Source: Variovorax sp. PAMC28562
GTDB lineage: Bacteria; Pseudomonadota; Gammaproteobacteria; Burkholderiales; Burkholderiaceae_C
Assembly: GCF_014303735.1 (NCBI RefSeq)
Contig: NZ_CP060296.1
Span: 4,299,501 to 4,363,500 of the forward strand
Length of the DNA: 64,000 nucleotides
Reading direction: 5' to 3'
Position 1 is the stretch's first letter; each line of letters begins with the position of its first letter. The notes under the pieces were generated by a model. That model was not told where the DNA came from. It did no database searches and saw only the letters and a program-made list of their open reading frames with translations. This document shows, piece by piece, positions 12,098-22,371 of the stretch. The translations under genes and the position numbers were made by a program.

Positions 12098-13032
12098 GAT
12101 TTCACCTCGAAGCGTGCAACGCCGCCGCCCTTGGTCACAGGCCCCAAATCGAAAGCCTTGCCACGCACCTTCACATCGATGCCGGACGCGCGGCCGACGA
12201 CGACGGTCAGCGGCAGACCGCCGGTGACCGAAACAGTCTCGCCGGTCTGCACGGTGCGGCGAAGCAACTGCTTGCCGTCGCCTTCAGTCACGGTCACCCA
12301 GGAGTCCGCGCGGGCGACGAAAACCAGGATGTCGCTGCCTGCAGCGACGGCTGCAGTCGTCACGGTAGCACTGCCGGCAGCACCGACTTGCGCTCCCGGG
12401 GACCCGACGGGGACGGTGGTCGCAGCCGTCGCGGGCTGCACCGCCGCCGGCATGGCGGGCTCGACCACGGTGCCGGGTGCGCTTGCGGAGACGGGAGCCG
12501 ATTCGGTCTCGGCGGGAGTTTCGGCCGTACTGCGCGACGTGATGCGCGCGAAGGCCGAGCTCACCTGGTCGAATGCGGACTGGGGAAGCCAGAACAACGC
12601 AGCGGCACCGATGAGCAAGAGCGCGACGACTGCAAGCAACGCGCGTGAAGGCAACAAATTCGAGCCTCGTCCCGAGCGCGGCGCACCGGATCGGAAGCTA
12701 CTGCTGATGGTGCGGTCGGCGTCGGCGAGCGCGGCGCGAGGCGAGCCGGGCATCTTCGCCAGCACCTTGACCGGATCGATCTTGAGCGCTCGCGCTACGC
12801 TGGCGGCAAGTGCGCGAGCGAAAGCCGGATCGGGCAAGGAGTCGATGTCATCGTCTTCGAGGGCCTGCAGCTTTTGCGCTGGCACCTTCAGCGCCGCAGC
12901 CACGACTTCGATGTGCAGGCCATGGGCTTCGCGCGCCTCGCGCAGCATGTCGCCAGCGCTCATGTTCGTGCTGTCGCCGACCACCAGCGGCGCCCCTTGT
13001 GAAGCGCCGAACTCACTGGCGCGTTCAATCAT
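12094..13032 (-). CDS. rodZ: RodZ-like cytoskeletal/cell-shape protein
   Basis: RodZ links MreB to the membrane. The product has an N-terminal Cro/C1-type helix-turn-helix domain ([20 protein letters not shown] to [13 protein letters not shown]), a basic juxtamembrane segment, one membrane helix ([19 protein letters not shown]), an Ala/Thr/Pro-rich linker and a C-terminal DUF4115 beta domain ([20 protein letters not shown]). The start is taken as the ATG at 13032, which overlaps the pilW stop by eight bases. An in-frame TTG at 13056 is possible. About 312 residues. Confidence 0.92.
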   Translation of the reverse strand: MIERASEFGASQGAPLVVGDSTNMSAGDMLREAREAHGLHIEVVAAALKVPAQKLQALEDDDIDSLPDPAFARALAASVARALKIDPVKVLAKMPGSPRAALADADRTISSSFRSGAPRSGRGSNLLPSRALLAVVALLLIGAAALFWLPQSAFDQVSSAFARITSRSTAETPAETESAPVSASAPGTVVEPAMPAAVQPATAATTVPVGSPGAQVGAAGSATVTTAAVAAGSDILVFVARADSWVTVTEGDGKQLLRRTVQTGETVSVTGGLPLTVVVGRASGIDVKVRGKAFDLGPVTKGGGVARFEVKS

Positions 13033-13870
13033 TGAAATTTCCGCGTTCGTACGCAATGGCCTCCCGCGACTGAGAGAAGCGGCGCTGCAACTGGCTGGCG
13101 AGTTGGGCCAGTGCTTCGCGATTATTCAGGCGGCGTTCGATCTTGATGCCGAGCCAGAGTGATTCGGCATTGGCGGACGGGCTGTTGTTGACGCGCCGGA
13201 TGTAGAACTGGGCGCGTGTCATGTCGTCGCGCTGGAACAGCAAGGTGGCCAGATTGAAGCCGATCACCGGGTTGCCGGGATCGATTTCATAAGCCTGCGT
13301 GAGGCTGCGCTCGGCATCGGCACGGTCGCCTGCCTTGATCTGGCACACGCCCTGCGTCATGAGCGTCTTGGCACGATCTGGGTAGCCCGGAATTGCCAGA
13401 GCCTGCCCAAACTGCTGCATGGCATCGCCGTTGCGGCCTTGCTGACACAGCAGCCAGCCGTAGTTGTGCAGCGTGTTCGGTTCGCGCGGATTGAGTGCGA
13501 TGGCGCGGCGGAAGCTGTCTTCGGCCAGGCCGGCATCGTCGAGCCGCATGTAGACAAGGCCTCGCAAGTTGTAGGCCTCCGCGTAGGTGGGGTCGGCCGT
13601 CAGGGACTGCTTGATTTCGTCGAGCGCCACCGTGGTCTGCCCGGCTTCGAAGTAGCCGATGGCGAGTTCAAGCCGCAAGCGGGCTCGCTTGCGGCCATTG
13701 CCTTCGTCGGAGTCGGTCAGCAACTGCGCGCCATTGCCGGCCGTGCTCGCAACCGGGCCCGTGCCCTTGGCGGCGCATCCGGCCAGCGCGATGCCGGTGA
13801 CCAGGCAAAGAAGGAAGCGCGCCAACAGCGGTTGCGCGGACGAACGCGTCATCGAAAAAGCCATGTTCAT
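13025..13870 (-). CDS. pilW: Type IV pilus biogenesis lipoprotein PilW/PilF (TPR)
   Basis: Outer-membrane lipoprotein that helps assemble the PilQ secretin. The start is the ATG at 13870 (MNMAFSMTRSSAQP), with AGGAG about ten bases upstream inside the end of rlmN. The longer open frame upstream lies within rlmN and is rejected. The signal peptide ends LAGCAAKG. The rest is TPR repeats (AIGYFEAGQTTVALDEIKQS, AYNLRGLVYMRLDDAGLAED, NTLHNYGWLLCQQGRNGDAM). About 281 residues. The order rlmN-pilW-rodZ-ispG is the usual betaproteobacterial context. Confidence 0.93.
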   Translation of the reverse strand: MNMAFSMTRSSAQPLLARFLLCLVTGIALAGCAAKGTGPVASTAGNGAQLLTDSDEGNGRKRARLRLELAIGYFEAGQTTVALDEIKQSLTADPTYAEAYNLRGLVYMRLDDAGLAEDSFRRAIALNPREPNTLHNYGWLLCQQGRNGDAMQQFGQALAIPGYPDRAKTLMTQGVCQIKAGDRADAERSLTQAYEIDPGNPVIGFNLATLLFQRDDMTRAQFYIRRVNNSPSANAESLWLGIKIERRLNNREALAQLASQLQRRFSQSREAIAYERGNFND

Positions 13871-13874
13871 CGCT

Positions 13875-15101
13875 TCAGTGCTCCTGAATGTTCGGTGTGT
13901 TCGAAGTCGTCGACATCTTCGCGGTGTTCGAACTGGGCCGCGCCTCGCGGACCGGGTGCAAAACGATGGTTCGGCCCGAGGTGGAAGCGGCACCACTCGC
14001 ACGCCGTTCGGCCATGCGCTCGACAGCCCGCGTGCGGTCTTTGACATCGCCGGCCAGCTGTCCGCATGCCGCGTCGATGTCGTCACCGCGCGTCTTGCGG
14101 ATGGTCGTCACCAGCCCGGCTGCACTCAGCGTCTTCGCAAAAGCCAGCACTCGGGCCTGCGGCGACCGCAGCAAACCAGACGCGGGAAACGGGTTGAAAG
14201 GAATCAAATTGAACTTGCACGAAATGCCGTGCTGGCGAACCAGCGCGACCAGTTGCTCGGCATGCTCGGGTTGGTCGTTGACGCCGTCGAGCATGCAGTA
14301 CTCGAAGGTGATGAAGTCGCGCGGCGCGTGCGCCAGATAGCGCTTGCATGCTTCGAGCAATTCGACGATCGGGTACTTGCGATTCAGCGGCACCAGGTCG
14401 TCGCGCAGTGCGTCGGTCGGCGCATGAAGCGACACCGCAAGCGCGACCGGACAGTCGGTACCGAGCCGGTCGATCATCGGCACCACGCCAGAGGTTGAGA
14501 CGGTGACACGGCGACGAGACAAGCCGTAGGCGTTGTCGTCAAGCATCGTGCGCAGGGCCGGAACCAGCGCGGTGTAGTTCTGCAGCGGCTCGCCCATGCC
14601 CATCATCACGACGTTCGAGATGACACGGCCTTCCTGGCCCGGATCGCGCTTCAAATGTTTGCGCAAAAAATGCTCGGCAAACCAAAGCTGCGCAACGATT
14701 TCGCCGGTCGTCAGATTGCGGCTGAAGCCTTGGTGGCCGGTCGAACAAAAGCGGCAGCCGACGGCGCACCCCGCCTGGGAAGACACGCACAAAGTGCCGC
14801 GATCGTCTTCGGGAATGAACACCGCCTCGACCGCATTGCCGTCGCCCACGTCGAACAGCCACTTGATGGTGCCGTCAGCGGACTCGTGCTGCGTGGTGAC
14901 CGGGAGCGCTTCGATGCGCGCGGTGGTCGCCAGCTTTTCGCGCAGCGACTTCGCGAGATCGGTCATCTGCGAAAAGTCGCTGGCGCCGCGCTGATGGATC
15001 CAGCGGAAAAGCTGGGTCGCGCGGAAACGTTTTTCACCCAGCCGCTCGCAGAACGCGGCCAACCCCTCCAGATCGAACTCGAGAAGGTTGGCGGTCGTCA
15101 T
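13875..15101 (-). CDS. rlmN: Dual-specificity 23S rRNA/tRNA m2A methyltransferase RlmN
   Basis: Radical-SAM enzyme that methylates C2 of A2503 in 23S rRNA and A37 in some tRNAs. The 408-residue product has the radical SAM triad in [13 protein letters not shown] (Cx3Cx2C), a GMGEPLQNY motif and the region [18 protein letters not shown]. The catalytic methyl-carrier cysteine region is near the C-terminus. The tail beyond the core (about the last 45 residues, Arg/Ser/Thr-rich, ending NTPNIQEH) looks like an unstructured extension. It is 21 bases from ndk. Confidence 0.96.
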   Translation of the reverse strand: MTTANLLEFDLEGLAAFCERLGEKRFRATQLFRWIHQRGASDFSQMTDLAKSLREKLATTARIEALPVTTQHESADGTIKWLFDVGDGNAVEAVFIPEDDRGTLCVSSQAGCAVGCRFCSTGHQGFSRNLTTGEIVAQLWFAEHFLRKHLKRDPGQEGRVISNVVMMGMGEPLQNYTALVPALRTMLDDNAYGLSRRRVTVSTSGVVPMIDRLGTDCPVALAVSLHAPTDALRDDLVPLNRKYPIVELLEACKRYLAHAPRDFITFEYCMLDGVNDQPEHAEQLVALVRQHGISCKFNLIPFNPFPASGLLRSPQARVLAFAKTLSAAGLVTTIRKTRGDDIDAACGQLAGDVKDRTRAVERMAERRASGAASTSGRTIVLHPVREARPSSNTAKMSTTSNTPNIQEH

Positions 15102-15122
15102 TGCGTCAGTCGGGCAGGCACC

Positions 15123-15548
15123 TCAACGTGCGTAGACGTTGAGGCCGGCGAAGAAGAAAGCGATTTCGTTCTTAGCGGTTTCAGGTGCGTCGGAGCCGTG
15201 CACTGCATTGGCATCGATGCTGTCGGCGAAGTCGGCGCGGATGGTGCCAGCAGCTGCCTTCTTGGGATCGGTCGCGCCCATCAGGTCGCGGTTCTTGGCA
15301 ATGGCGTCTTCGCCTTCGAGCGCTTGCACGAACACCGGGCCGGAAATCATGAATTCGACCAAGTCCTTGAAGAACGGGCGTGCGCTGTGCACGGCATAGA
15401 ACTGCTCGGCTTCATTGCGCGACAGATGCACGAGCTTGGCAGCGACGACCTTGAGGCCGGCGGCTTCGAATCGAGAAACGATCTTGCCGATGACGTTCTT
15501 GGCGACGGCGTCGGGCTTGATGATGGAGAGAGTGCGTTCGATGGCCAT
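15123..15548 (-). CDS. ndk: Nucleoside diphosphate kinase
   Basis: Transfers the gamma phosphate from ATP to NDPs through a phosphohistidine. The 141-residue product has the start [17 protein letters not shown] and the active-site histidine in [20 protein letters not shown]. Standard length. It sits upstream of rlmN, 21 bases apart. This ndk-rlmN-pilW order is conserved in the Burkholderiales. Confidence 0.97.
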   Translation of the reverse strand: MAIERTLSIIKPDAVAKNVIGKIVSRFEAAGLKVVAAKLVHLSRNEAEQFYAVHSARPFFKDLVEFMISGPVFVQALEGEDAIAKNRDLMGATDPKKAAAGTIRADFADSIDANAVHGSDAPETAKNEIAFFFAGLNVYAR

Positions 15549-15668
15549 TTTGAGATGCTTCCTGCTTGATTTTGAGACGATTCGTCAGCGCCGCACCCAA
15601 TCGGTTGCCGCCTTGACAAAGCCTCTGATTTTAACCGGCCGGGCCGAACGACCCATGACCGATCCATG

Positions 15669-15688
15669 AAAAACCGCGGGGCGGCGGT
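15669..15688 (-). terminator. Possible intrinsic terminator downstream of rluB
   Basis: On the minus strand ACCGC pairs with GCGGT around a six-base loop and is followed by a TTTTT run. The stem is short (5 bp), so strength is uncertain. It lies just past the rluB stop codon and before ndk. Confidence 0.4.
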
Positions 15689-15692
15689 GCTT

Positions 15693-17522
15693 TCAGCGAC
15701 CGCGACGGCGACCCCCGCCGCCGCCTGCATTGCCGCCACCACCGCCACCACCGTAGCCGCCACCCGATCCACCGCCGCGCCGCGGCGCCTGGCGTTGCTC
15801 CTTGCGCTGCCTTGAAAAGCTGTCGGCGCCGATGTAGCCGACCGACGTCTTCATCGGATCGGGCTGATTGGCACCGCTTGGTGGACGGTCTTCGCCCTTG
15901 AAGCCGGGCTGACTGTCGCCGCGGTTGTTTCCACCGCCGCCGCCCTGGCCACCACGGCGAGGACCGCCGGACGGCCCGCCATTTCCGCCACCACCGCCTC
16001 CGCCACCACCTCGATTTGCGCCGCGTCCGCGGTCGCCGCGCGGCGCTTGCCCGTCGCCGAGCGGACTAGGGATGGGGCCTCCACGCGAGTCGTCGCGCGG
16101 ACCACCGGCGTTGCGATCATTTCGGTTGCCGCGAGCGTTCTTGTTCCGGCTGTTGCGACCGCCACCTTCAGGCCCCTGGCCTCGCGGGCCTTGACCTTGA
16201 CCTTGACCTTGTCCTTGCCCGAAGCCGGGTCGTGGCGCGCGCTCGGCACCGCCGGCACCCCCGCCTGCGGCGTCGAACAGCGAGCGGATATCTTTCTCGT
16301 CGAGCTCCATCCACGCGCCGCGCTTCAGGCCGCGCGGCAGCAGCATGGCGCCGTAACGAATGCGGATCAATCGGCTGACCGCGTGGCCGACAGATTCGAA
16401 CAGGCGACGCACTTCCCGGTTGCGGCCTTCTGAAATCGTGACGCGGTACCAAAGGTTGGAGCCTTCGCCGCCGCCGTCTTCGATGCTGCCGAACTGCGCC
16501 ATGCCGTCGTCCAACCGCACGCCTTCGAGCAGCTTCTGGCGCTCTTCCTTGTTGATCGCACCGAGCACGCGCACCGCGTACTCACGCTCCAGGCCAAAGC
16601 GCGGATGCATCAGCTGATTCGCCAGCTCGCCAGAGCTCGTGAAAAGCAACAAACCTTCGGTATTCAGATCGAGCCGCCCGACCGACTGCCACTTGCCTTG
16701 TTGCAGACGCGGCAGCTTGCGGAACACCGTCGGACGGTTTTGGGGATCGTCGTGCGTCACCACTTCACCGATCGGCTTGTGATACGCGATGACGCGCGCG
16801 GGCGGTGGCGCGATGCGATAACGAATCGGCTTGCCGTTGATCTTGACCTGATCGCCGTGCTGAATACGCTGGCCGATATGCGCGGGCTCGGCGTTGACAG
16901 AGATCCGACCCTGCAGGATCAGCGCTTCCATCTCAAGACGCGAACCGAGGCCAGCCTGGGCCAACACCTTGTGCAGCTTGGGGGAGTCTGCTTCGGGCAG
17001 CAGCACGCGCTTGAGCGCCGGCACCTCGGGGCTGTCTTCGTCGGCGTCGAACTGGCCTGAGACGACGTCGGCAAAGCGGATCGGCTGCGGCGGCGGTGCA
17101 TTGCGCTGCTCCCGGTCAGCAGCCTTGCGGGCGCGATCGAGGTCGTCGTCTTCATCGTCGTCCTCGTCTTCTTCTTCGTCGTCGTCCTGATCGAAGTCCT
17201 CGTTGCGCGCGGGGGGCTCGGGCTGGCCGACGGTTGGCCCGGCGGTTACAGCGGCCACGATTGCGGGCGGCGCTGCGGTGTCCGAGGCCATGTCCGCAAC
17301 AGGCGGCAAGGCGTCCGACTGTGACGGCCCGATTTTGGCCGGGGTCTCGTCTGCGATCGGCTCCGCCGACTCCACTGCCTTCGGCCGACGCGGACGGCGT
17401 TTCTTCGGCGGTGGATCGGCCTGATCAATGTCAGCAAGCACAGCGGGCTTCGCGCCCACTTCGTCTTCAGCGGCAGGACCGGCCGGCAGCATTGCCGCGT
17501 CGTCGGAGTCGGAGGGGCTCAT
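15693..17522 (-). CDS. rluB: 23S rRNA pseudouridine synthase RluB with long disordered tails
   Basis: RluB-type synthase, predicted to make pseudouridine at 2605 of 23S rRNA. The conserved core spans about residues 175-415: an S4 RNA-binding domain ([20 protein letters not shown]) and the RsuA-type catalytic domain with the aspartate in [14 protein letters not shown]. The 609-residue length is well above a minimal RluB. The N-terminal ~170 residues are Pro/Ala-rich with a basic patch ([14 protein letters not shown]) and a solid acidic run at about 108-129. The last ~190 residues are Gly/Arg/Asn/Gln-rich, including [10 protein letters not shown] and long glycine runs. The ATG overlaps the scpB stop. 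Confidence 0.93.
   Translation of the reverse strand: MSPSDSDDAAMLPAGPAAEDEVGAKPAVLADIDQADPPPKKRRPRRPKAVESAEPIADETPAKIGPSQSDALPPVADMASDTAAPPAIVAAVTAGPTVGQPEPPARNEDFDQDDDEEEDEDDDEDDDLDRARKAADREQRNAPPPQPIRFADVVSGQFDADEDSPEVPALKRVLLPEADSPKLHKVLAQAGLGSRLEMEALILQGRISVNAEPAHIGQRIQHGDQVKINGKPIRYRIAPPPARVIAYHKPIGEVVTHDDPQNRPTVFRKLPRLQQGKWQSVGRLDLNTEGLLLFTSSGELANQLMHPRFGLEREYAVRVLGAINKEERQKLLEGVRLDDGMAQFGSIEDGGGEGSNLWYRVTISEGRNREVRRLFESVGHAVSRLIRIRYGAMLLPRGLKRGAWMELDEKDIRSLFDAAGGGAGGAERAPRPGFGQGQGQGQGQGPRGQGPEGGGRNSRNKNARGNRNDRNAGGPRDDSRGGPIPSPLGDGQAPRGDRGRGANRGGGGGGGGGNGGPSGGPRRGGQGGGGGNNRGDSQPGFKGEDRPPSGANQPDPMKTSVGYIGADSFSRQRKEQRQAPRRGGGSGGGYGGGGGGGNAGGGGGRRRGR
16191..16220. repeat. Hexanucleotide repeat in rluB tail
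   Basis: Three exact TTGACC units followed by the variants TTGTCC and TTGCCC on the plus strand. They encode the repeated Gly-Gln pairs in the RluB tail. A change in copy number would keep the reading frame. Confidence 0.8.
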
Positions 17523-18229
17523 GGTGCAGTTCCGGAAGGGGCAGCGGTGGTGTCGACAGGCTCGGCTGCGGCATCGACGGGGGGGATGGTTGAGACGTGT
17601 GCTTCGGCTTCGACGGCAACTTCAACTGCGACTTCTGCAGCCGGGTCGTCCATCGGCAACGAGGCCTGGTCGGACTCGCCGAGTTGCTCCAGCGCATCGA
17701 CCAAAGAGCCTTGCTGCATCGGCGAGCCGATCACCGGCAACTGATCGAGCGACTCGAGCCCGAGGTCGTCGAGAAACTGGCGCGTGGTCGCAAAGAGCGC
17801 CGGGCGTCCGACTGTTTCGCGATGCCCGATCACCTCGACCCAGTTGCGGTCTTCGAGCTGCTTCAGGATCAGCGAGTTGATGGTGACGCCGCGGATGTCT
17901 TCCATGTCGCCGCGCGTGACAGGCTGGCGGTAGGCAATGATGGCCAGGGTTTCGAGCACGGCACGCGTGTAACGTGGCGGCTTCTCGGGATGCAACCGGT
18001 CGAGGTGGTCGCGCATCTCCGGCCGGCTCTGAAAGCGCCAGCCGGAGCCGACGCTCACGAGCTCCAGGCCGCGTTGCGCCCAGTCTTCCTGCAATTCGAC
18101 GAGCAGCGTCTTGATGGTGTCGGCACCGAGTTCGTCGCCGAACAGCACGCGAAGGTCGCGAACCGGCAGCGGCTGGGCCGAACAGATCAATGCGGTTTCG
18201 AGAATGCGCTTGGCATCCGCCGTATTCAT
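17519..18229 (-). CDS. scpB: Segregation and condensation protein B
   Basis: ScpB is the winged-helix kleisin-associated subunit of the SMC-ScpAB condensin. The start is the ATG at 18229 ([18 protein letters not shown]). The frame is open much further upstream but that part has no family resemblance and overlaps rluD. The core shows [18 protein letters not shown] and the second winged helix [20 protein letters not shown] with [20 protein letters not shown]. The C-terminal ~60 residues are an Ala/Val/Glu-rich tail. It is coupled to rluB by an ATGA overlap; scpB-rluB is a widespread pair. Confidence 0.94.
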   Translation of the reverse strand: MNTADAKRILETALICSAQPLPVRDLRVLFGDELGADTIKTLLVELQEDWAQRGLELVSVGSGWRFQSRPEMRDHLDRLHPEKPPRYTRAVLETLAIIAYRQPVTRGDMEDIRGVTINSLILKQLEDRNWVEVIGHRETVGRPALFATTRQFLDDLGLESLDQLPVIGSPMQQGSLVDALEQLGESDQASLPMDDPAAEVAVEVAVEAEAHVSTIPPVDAAAEPVDTTAAPSGTAP

Positions 18230-18357
18230 GGTTCGCGTTATCCGGGAAAAGGCGCTTTGGGGGCGCTTCGTTTCATTGGGATGGAAAGTGGCGCTGCCGG
18301 CACGCGGGCGTTGGCAGCGCAGGGCCGGATCATTGCCCGGCGAGGCCCTGAGGGCCG

Positions 18358-19410
18358 TCAGGCACGATTGTAGTCCAGCCCCCAGGCTAGCAAGCCTGCG
18401 GCCAGATCGGCCGGCACCGGCGCATTGAACGACATCGGCGCCTGTGTCATCGGGTGCACGAAAGCAAGCCGGAACGCATGCAATGCCTGCCGCGAAAGCC
18501 CCGCTGCTGCCGCGCCGCCATACAGCGTGTCGCCCACCAGCGGATGCCCAAGAGACGCCATGTGCACGCGGATCTGGTGTGTGCGGCCGGTTTCCAACGT
18601 GCAACGCACGCTGCAGCCATGCGCATTGCTGTCGAGCCGCTCGACCAGCGTGCGCGCCGCCTTGCCTGGATGCCGTTCCAGATCGACGATGGCCATCCGG
18701 AGACGGTTGCGCGGATCGCGTCCGATCGGCGCATCGACCTGCCGCGCCGCACCGCCTTCCCACGGCTTGTGCCCCATCGCGAGGTACTGGCGCTTGACCT
18801 CGCGCGCGGCGATCAGCTCGACCAGCGCATCCATCGTGGCGCGCGTACGAGCGACCATCATCAGGCCGCTCGTGTCCTTGTCGAGCCGGTGCACGATGCC
18901 GGCGCGCGGCAGTAGAACCGCTTTGGGATCGAGCGCCAGCAAGCCGTTCAAGAGGGTGCCGCTCCAGTTGCCTGGCGCAGGATGCACCACCAAACCAGCG
19001 GGCTTGTTGATGACGCGCAGATGCTCGTCTTCGAACACGACGTCGATCGCCATCGCCTCGGGTCGAAAGGCCTGGCTCTGAGGTGTCGGTCGCAACTCGA
19101 TCTGGCCGGCCTGGCCCGCGCGGACCGTCGTCGACGTCTTGGTCACCGTCCGCCCTTGCAGGGTCACCAGTCCGCCGTCGATCATTTGCTGTAAATAGCT
19201 GCGCGAGAACTCGGGCACCAGCGTTGCCAAAGCTCGATCGAGCCGCTGCCCGTGCTCGTCGACGCCGATCGTGAAGCCACGCAATTCGCTCGCTTCGGCG
19301 ATGTCAGCCAGGTCGCCTGGCTCGCTCGGGTCGCCGCCCTCCTCTGACGCCGATGCACTAGGGAGATTGACGAAGGGGTCGGTCGATATAATTGAAGGCA
19401 ACTGTTTCAC
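18358..19410 (-). CDS. rluD: 23S rRNA pseudouridine synthase RluD
   Basis: Makes the three pseudouridines in helix 69 of 23S rRNA, a family important for 50S function. It has an N-terminal S4 domain ([20 protein letters not shown]) and the catalytic core [19 protein letters not shown] with the active aspartate. The start is uncertain. No ATG fits, a GTG at 19410 ([13 protein letters not shown]) is the most likely, and the open frame extending further overlaps bamD coding sequence. It is divergent from bamD, as in E. coli, and the two 5' regions overlap. Confidence 0.92.
   Translation of the reverse strand: MKQLPSIISTDPFVNLPSASASEEGGDPSEPGDLADIAEASELRGFTIGVDEHGQRLDRALATLVPEFSRSYLQQMIDGGLVTLQGRTVTKTSTTVRAGQAGQIELRPTPQSQAFRPEAMAIDVVFEDEHLRVINKPAGLVVHPAPGNWSGTLLNGLLALDPKAVLLPRAGIVHRLDKDTSGLMMVARTRATMDALVELIAAREVKRQYLAMGHKPWEGGAARQVDAPIGRDPRNRLRMAIVDLERHPGKAARTLVERLDSNAHGCSVRCTLETGRTHQIRVHMASLGHPLVGDTLYGGAAAAGLSRQALHAFRLAFVHPMTQAPMSFNAPVPADLAAGLLAWGLDYNRA
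19367..19392 (+). promoter_or_regulatory. Probable bamD promoter
   Basis: A perfect TATAAT at 19387-19392 sits 33 bases before the bamD ATG. The only good -35 match, TTGACG at 19367-19372, is 14 bases upstream, shorter than the usual 16-18, so the -10 is much better supported than the -35. The element lies inside the proposed rluD coding sequence. Confidence 0.5.
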
Positions 19411-19424
19411 GAAAGCCGTATGTG

Positions 19425-20234
19425 ATGTTTCGCGCCAAATTATCGATGGTCCCCGCGTGGCTCGCGCTTTGCGCCGCAGCGTGGCTTGTCGCCGGCTGCT
19501 CGTCCACCAAAGAAGACAAGACCGCCAACTGGAGCCCAAACAAGATTTACTCAGAAGCCAAGGACGAGGCCGATGGCGGCTCGTACGACAAGGCCATCCC
19601 GTTGTACGAAAAGCTCGAGGGCCGCGCCGCGGGCACCCCGCTAGCGCAGCAAGCAGAACTGGACAAGGCCTACGCGCAATACAAGTCCGGCGAAAGGCCG
19701 GCAGCCATCGCCACCGTCGATCGCTTCATCAAGCTCCATCCGGCAAGCCCCGCACTCGACTACGCGTTCTACCTCAAGGGCGTGATCAACTTCAACGACG
19801 ACCTCGGCCTGTTCTCTTTTGCAACCCGTCAAGACTTGTCCGAGCGCGACCAGAAGGCCGCCAAGGAATCGTTCCAGGCCTTCAAGGAACTGGTAACGCG
19901 TTTCCCGGCATCACGCTACACACCCGACGCCCGCCAGCGCATGAACTACATCGTGAACTCGCTCGCGCAATACGAAGTTCACGTAGCCCGCTACTACTAC
20001 CAGCGCGGTGCCTACCTGGCCGCCATCAACCGTGCACAGCTGGCACTGGCTGACTACCGCGAGGTGCCGGCGCTCGAAGAGGCGCTCTACATCATGGTGA
20101 AGTCGTACGAGGCCCTCGGCATGAAGGAACTGCGCGACGACGCGCAACGCGTGCTGGCCACCAATTATCCGAAGAGCGAGTTCATGGCGACGGGGTTCCG
20201 GAAGAACGACGACCCGTGGTGGAAGGTCTGGTAA
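19425..20234 (+). CDS. bamD: Outer membrane assembly lipoprotein BamD
   Basis: BamD is the essential TPR lipoprotein of the BAM complex. The start is the ATG at 19425 (MFRAKLSMVPAWLAL). The signal peptide ends WLVAGCSS, giving the lipidated cysteine. TPR-like repeats follow (KIYSEAKDEADGGSYDKAIP, TPLAQQAELDKAYAQYKSGE, FPASRYTPDARQRMNYIVNS). About 269 residues, normal for the family. An upstream in-frame TTG at 19392 overlaps the -10 hexamer and cannot be the start if that promoter is used. Confidence 0.96.
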   Translation: MFRAKLSMVPAWLALCAAAWLVAGCSSTKEDKTANWSPNKIYSEAKDEADGGSYDKAIPLYEKLEGRAAGTPLAQQAELDKAYAQYKSGERPAAIATVDRFIKLHPASPALDYAFYLKGVINFNDDLGLFSFATRQDLSERDQKAAKESFQAFKELVTRFPASRYTPDARQRMNYIVNSLAQYEVHVARYYYQRGAYLAAINRAQLALADYREVPALEEALYIMVKSYEALGMKELRDDAQRVLATNYPKSEFMATGFRKNDDPWWKVW

Positions 20235-20295
20235 TCCACATCGACTGGACCAAGACCAACTGCCGCCGGCCTGTCTGCACCAAGCCCCTGAATAC

Positions 20296-22371
20296 CTAGG
20301 CTCGGAGCTCGGTCAACGCCGCATCGAACTCTTCAGCGCTTTCGATACGCCGCATCGGCGGCAGCGCGGCGACGAGGCGACGCCCGTAGCCCATGGTGGC
20401 GAGACGGGCATCGCAGATCACCAGCACGCCGCGATCGGATTCGCGCCGGATCAATCGACCGGCACCCTGTTTGAGCGCCACGGCCGCCTCGGGCAATGAA
20501 TAGTCGCCGAAGGCGTTGCGACCCTGGGCCTCTAGCCGTTGCGAGCGGGCTTCGACCAGTGGATCGTTCGGCGGCGGAAACGGCAGCTTGTCGATCACGA
20601 CCAGCTGCAGCACATCGCCTGGCGCATCGAAACCCTCCCAGAATGACGCCGACGCGACCAGCACGCAGCCCGCGCGACCGGCACCGGCGCCTTCCCTGAA
20701 ACGCTCCATCAGCACGCGCTTGGGCAACTCGCCTTGCGCCAACACTTCGGGACGGATCGCCGGATCGATCGGCTCAAGTTCGAGCCGCAGCGTGTCTGCG
20801 ATGGTTCGCAGTGCGCGCAGGGTCGTCGTCAGTACCAACGTTCTTCCGCCCAGCGCCGCCGCACCGCGGGCTGCGAGGCGGGCCACTTCGGCACCATGCG
20901 CCGGATCGGCCGGCTTCGGAAAAGTGCGCGGCACGTAGAGAGCTGCCTGGCGCGCGTAGTCGAACGGACTTTGAACGCGCAACACTTCGGCGGACTCCAG
21001 ACCGCACGGCTCGGTGAACCAGCGCAGCTTGGGGTCGTCGCCCAGAGTGGCCGAAGTAAAGACCCATGCACGGCCTCGTTCGCCGCCCTCCTTAGGCTGG
21101 GGGGCGCCAGCCCTGTCCACAGCACAGGAGCCATCCATTGCTTCGTCGGCTTCTCGGGCGCTAACCTGCTCGATCTTCAGAACCCGGCCGCGCATGGCCT
21201 CGGCGATGTCGAGCGGCGACTCGACCAGTCGCAGCTGTGTGCCGACATCCAGCCAGCGCACGGAGTCGGTCGCACAGGGCGTCGCGAAGCGTGCAGCCCG
21301 CTCGGCAAGCTGCGCAGCGCGGTCATGCAAGCGGACGAAGTCGGGCGCGATTTCGCTGACCGTGGCCAGGTTCTCGGCAGCATCTTCGAATGCGTGCTGC
21401 AGCATGTCGAGCGCGGCCTGCCACCCTTCGGCTGGCACGGTGTCTGGCGACGGACCGGCCCAGCGCAATTTGGTCCCTGGCCATTGCTTCCCGACCACCA
21501 GCCTAAGCTCGCGCGCTCCGCGCTCCAGTGCTGCGGCGAGTTGCTGCCAGTCGACTAAGCCGCGTGCGTGTTGCAGCCCGGCAGCCAGCAGGTCACGCGA
21601 GAAGTCGAGTGCCTGCCCGCTGCCAAGCTGCGCGCCCAGAAACTGAACGCCGATTTCGTTGAGTTGATGCGCCTCGTCGAACACCACCACCCGCACGCTC
21701 GGCAGTAGCTCGGCCATGCCGGATTCGCGCACCGCGAGATCGGCAAAAAAGAGATGGTGGTTGATGACGACCACGTCGGCTGCAAGCGCCTCGCGCCTCG
21801 CCAGGTTCACATGGCACGGTTTGAATTGCGGGCACTGCGCGCCGAGGCAGTTCTCGCGCGTCGACGTCACCAATGGGATGAGAGGCGAACGTTCGTCGAG
21901 ACCCGGTAGCTCGGCAAGATCACCGGTGCGCGTCGACTTGGACCACTGCTCGATCTTTGCCAGCGTGCGCACGGTGCCGCGCTCGGGCAGCGATGCGTCA
22001 TGCCGCGCCAGATCGAGCCGGTGCAGGCACACGTAGCTGCCGCGCCCTTTAAGAAGAGCCGTGCGAACGGGCAGGCCGAGCGCTTCAACCAGGCGCGGCA
22101 GATCGCGGCCGAACAACTGGTCTTGCAACGTCTTGGTGGCGGTCGACAGCAGCACACGCTCACCGCTCAGCAGTGCCGGGACGAGGTAAGAAAAGGTCTT
22201 GCCGACACCGGTGCCCGCCTCGACGACCAGCACGCCGCCATGCTCGATGGTGCGGGCGACGGCGAGCGCCATCTGCGTTTGCCCGTCGCGTTCGCGAAAC
22301 TGTTCGGCGGCACGCGACAACACACCGTCATGCGCGAACGCGTCGCGCACCTCCGACTGGAGTGCGCCCAT
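20296..22371 (-). CDS. DinG/YoaA-type ATP-dependent DNA helicase (XPD-like, Fe-S)
   Basis: Superfamily 2 5'-3' DNA helicase of the XPD/DinG type. The 691-residue product starts with RAAEQFRERDGQTQMALAVA, has Walker A EAGTGVGKTFSYLVPALL, a DEAH box VVFDEAHQL, and helicase motif VI in LKQGAGRLIRRESDRGVL. Between motifs Ia and II are four cysteines (YVCLHRL, then CLGAQCPQFKPC), which fit the [4Fe-4S] cluster of this family. It is closer to the YoaA/DinG group than to RecQ or UvrD. It overlaps the upstream YdcH-type gene by one base (TGATG). Confidence 0.92.
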   Translation of the reverse strand: MGALQSEVRDAFAHDGVLSRAAEQFRERDGQTQMALAVARTIEHGGVLVVEAGTGVGKTFSYLVPALLSGERVLLSTATKTLQDQLFGRDLPRLVEALGLPVRTALLKGRGSYVCLHRLDLARHDASLPERGTVRTLAKIEQWSKSTRTGDLAELPGLDERSPLIPLVTSTRENCLGAQCPQFKPCHVNLARREALAADVVVINHHLFFADLAVRESGMAELLPSVRVVVFDEAHQLNEIGVQFLGAQLGSGQALDFSRDLLAAGLQHARGLVDWQQLAAALERGARELRLVVGKQWPGTKLRWAGPSPDTVPAEGWQAALDMLQHAFEDAAENLATVSEIAPDFVRLHDRAAQLAERAARFATPCATDSVRWLDVGTQLRLVESPLDIAEAMRGRVLKIEQVSAREADEAMDGSCAVDRAGAPQPKEGGERGRAWVFTSATLGDDPKLRWFTEPCGLESAEVLRVQSPFDYARQAALYVPRTFPKPADPAHGAEVARLAARGAAALGGRTLVLTTTLRALRTIADTLRLELEPIDPAIRPEVLAQGELPKRVLMERFREGAGAGRAGCVLVASASFWEGFDAPGDVLQLVVIDKLPFPPPNDPLVEARSQRLEAQGRNAFGDYSLPEAAVALKQGAGRLIRRESDRGVLVICDARLATMGYGRRLVAALPPMRRIESAEEFDAALTELRA

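Noticed and set aside
18230..18763. N-terminal extension of scpB
   Set aside because: It overlaps rluD in another frame and is Ala/Arg/Gly-rich without similarity to ScpB, whose normal start is at 18229.
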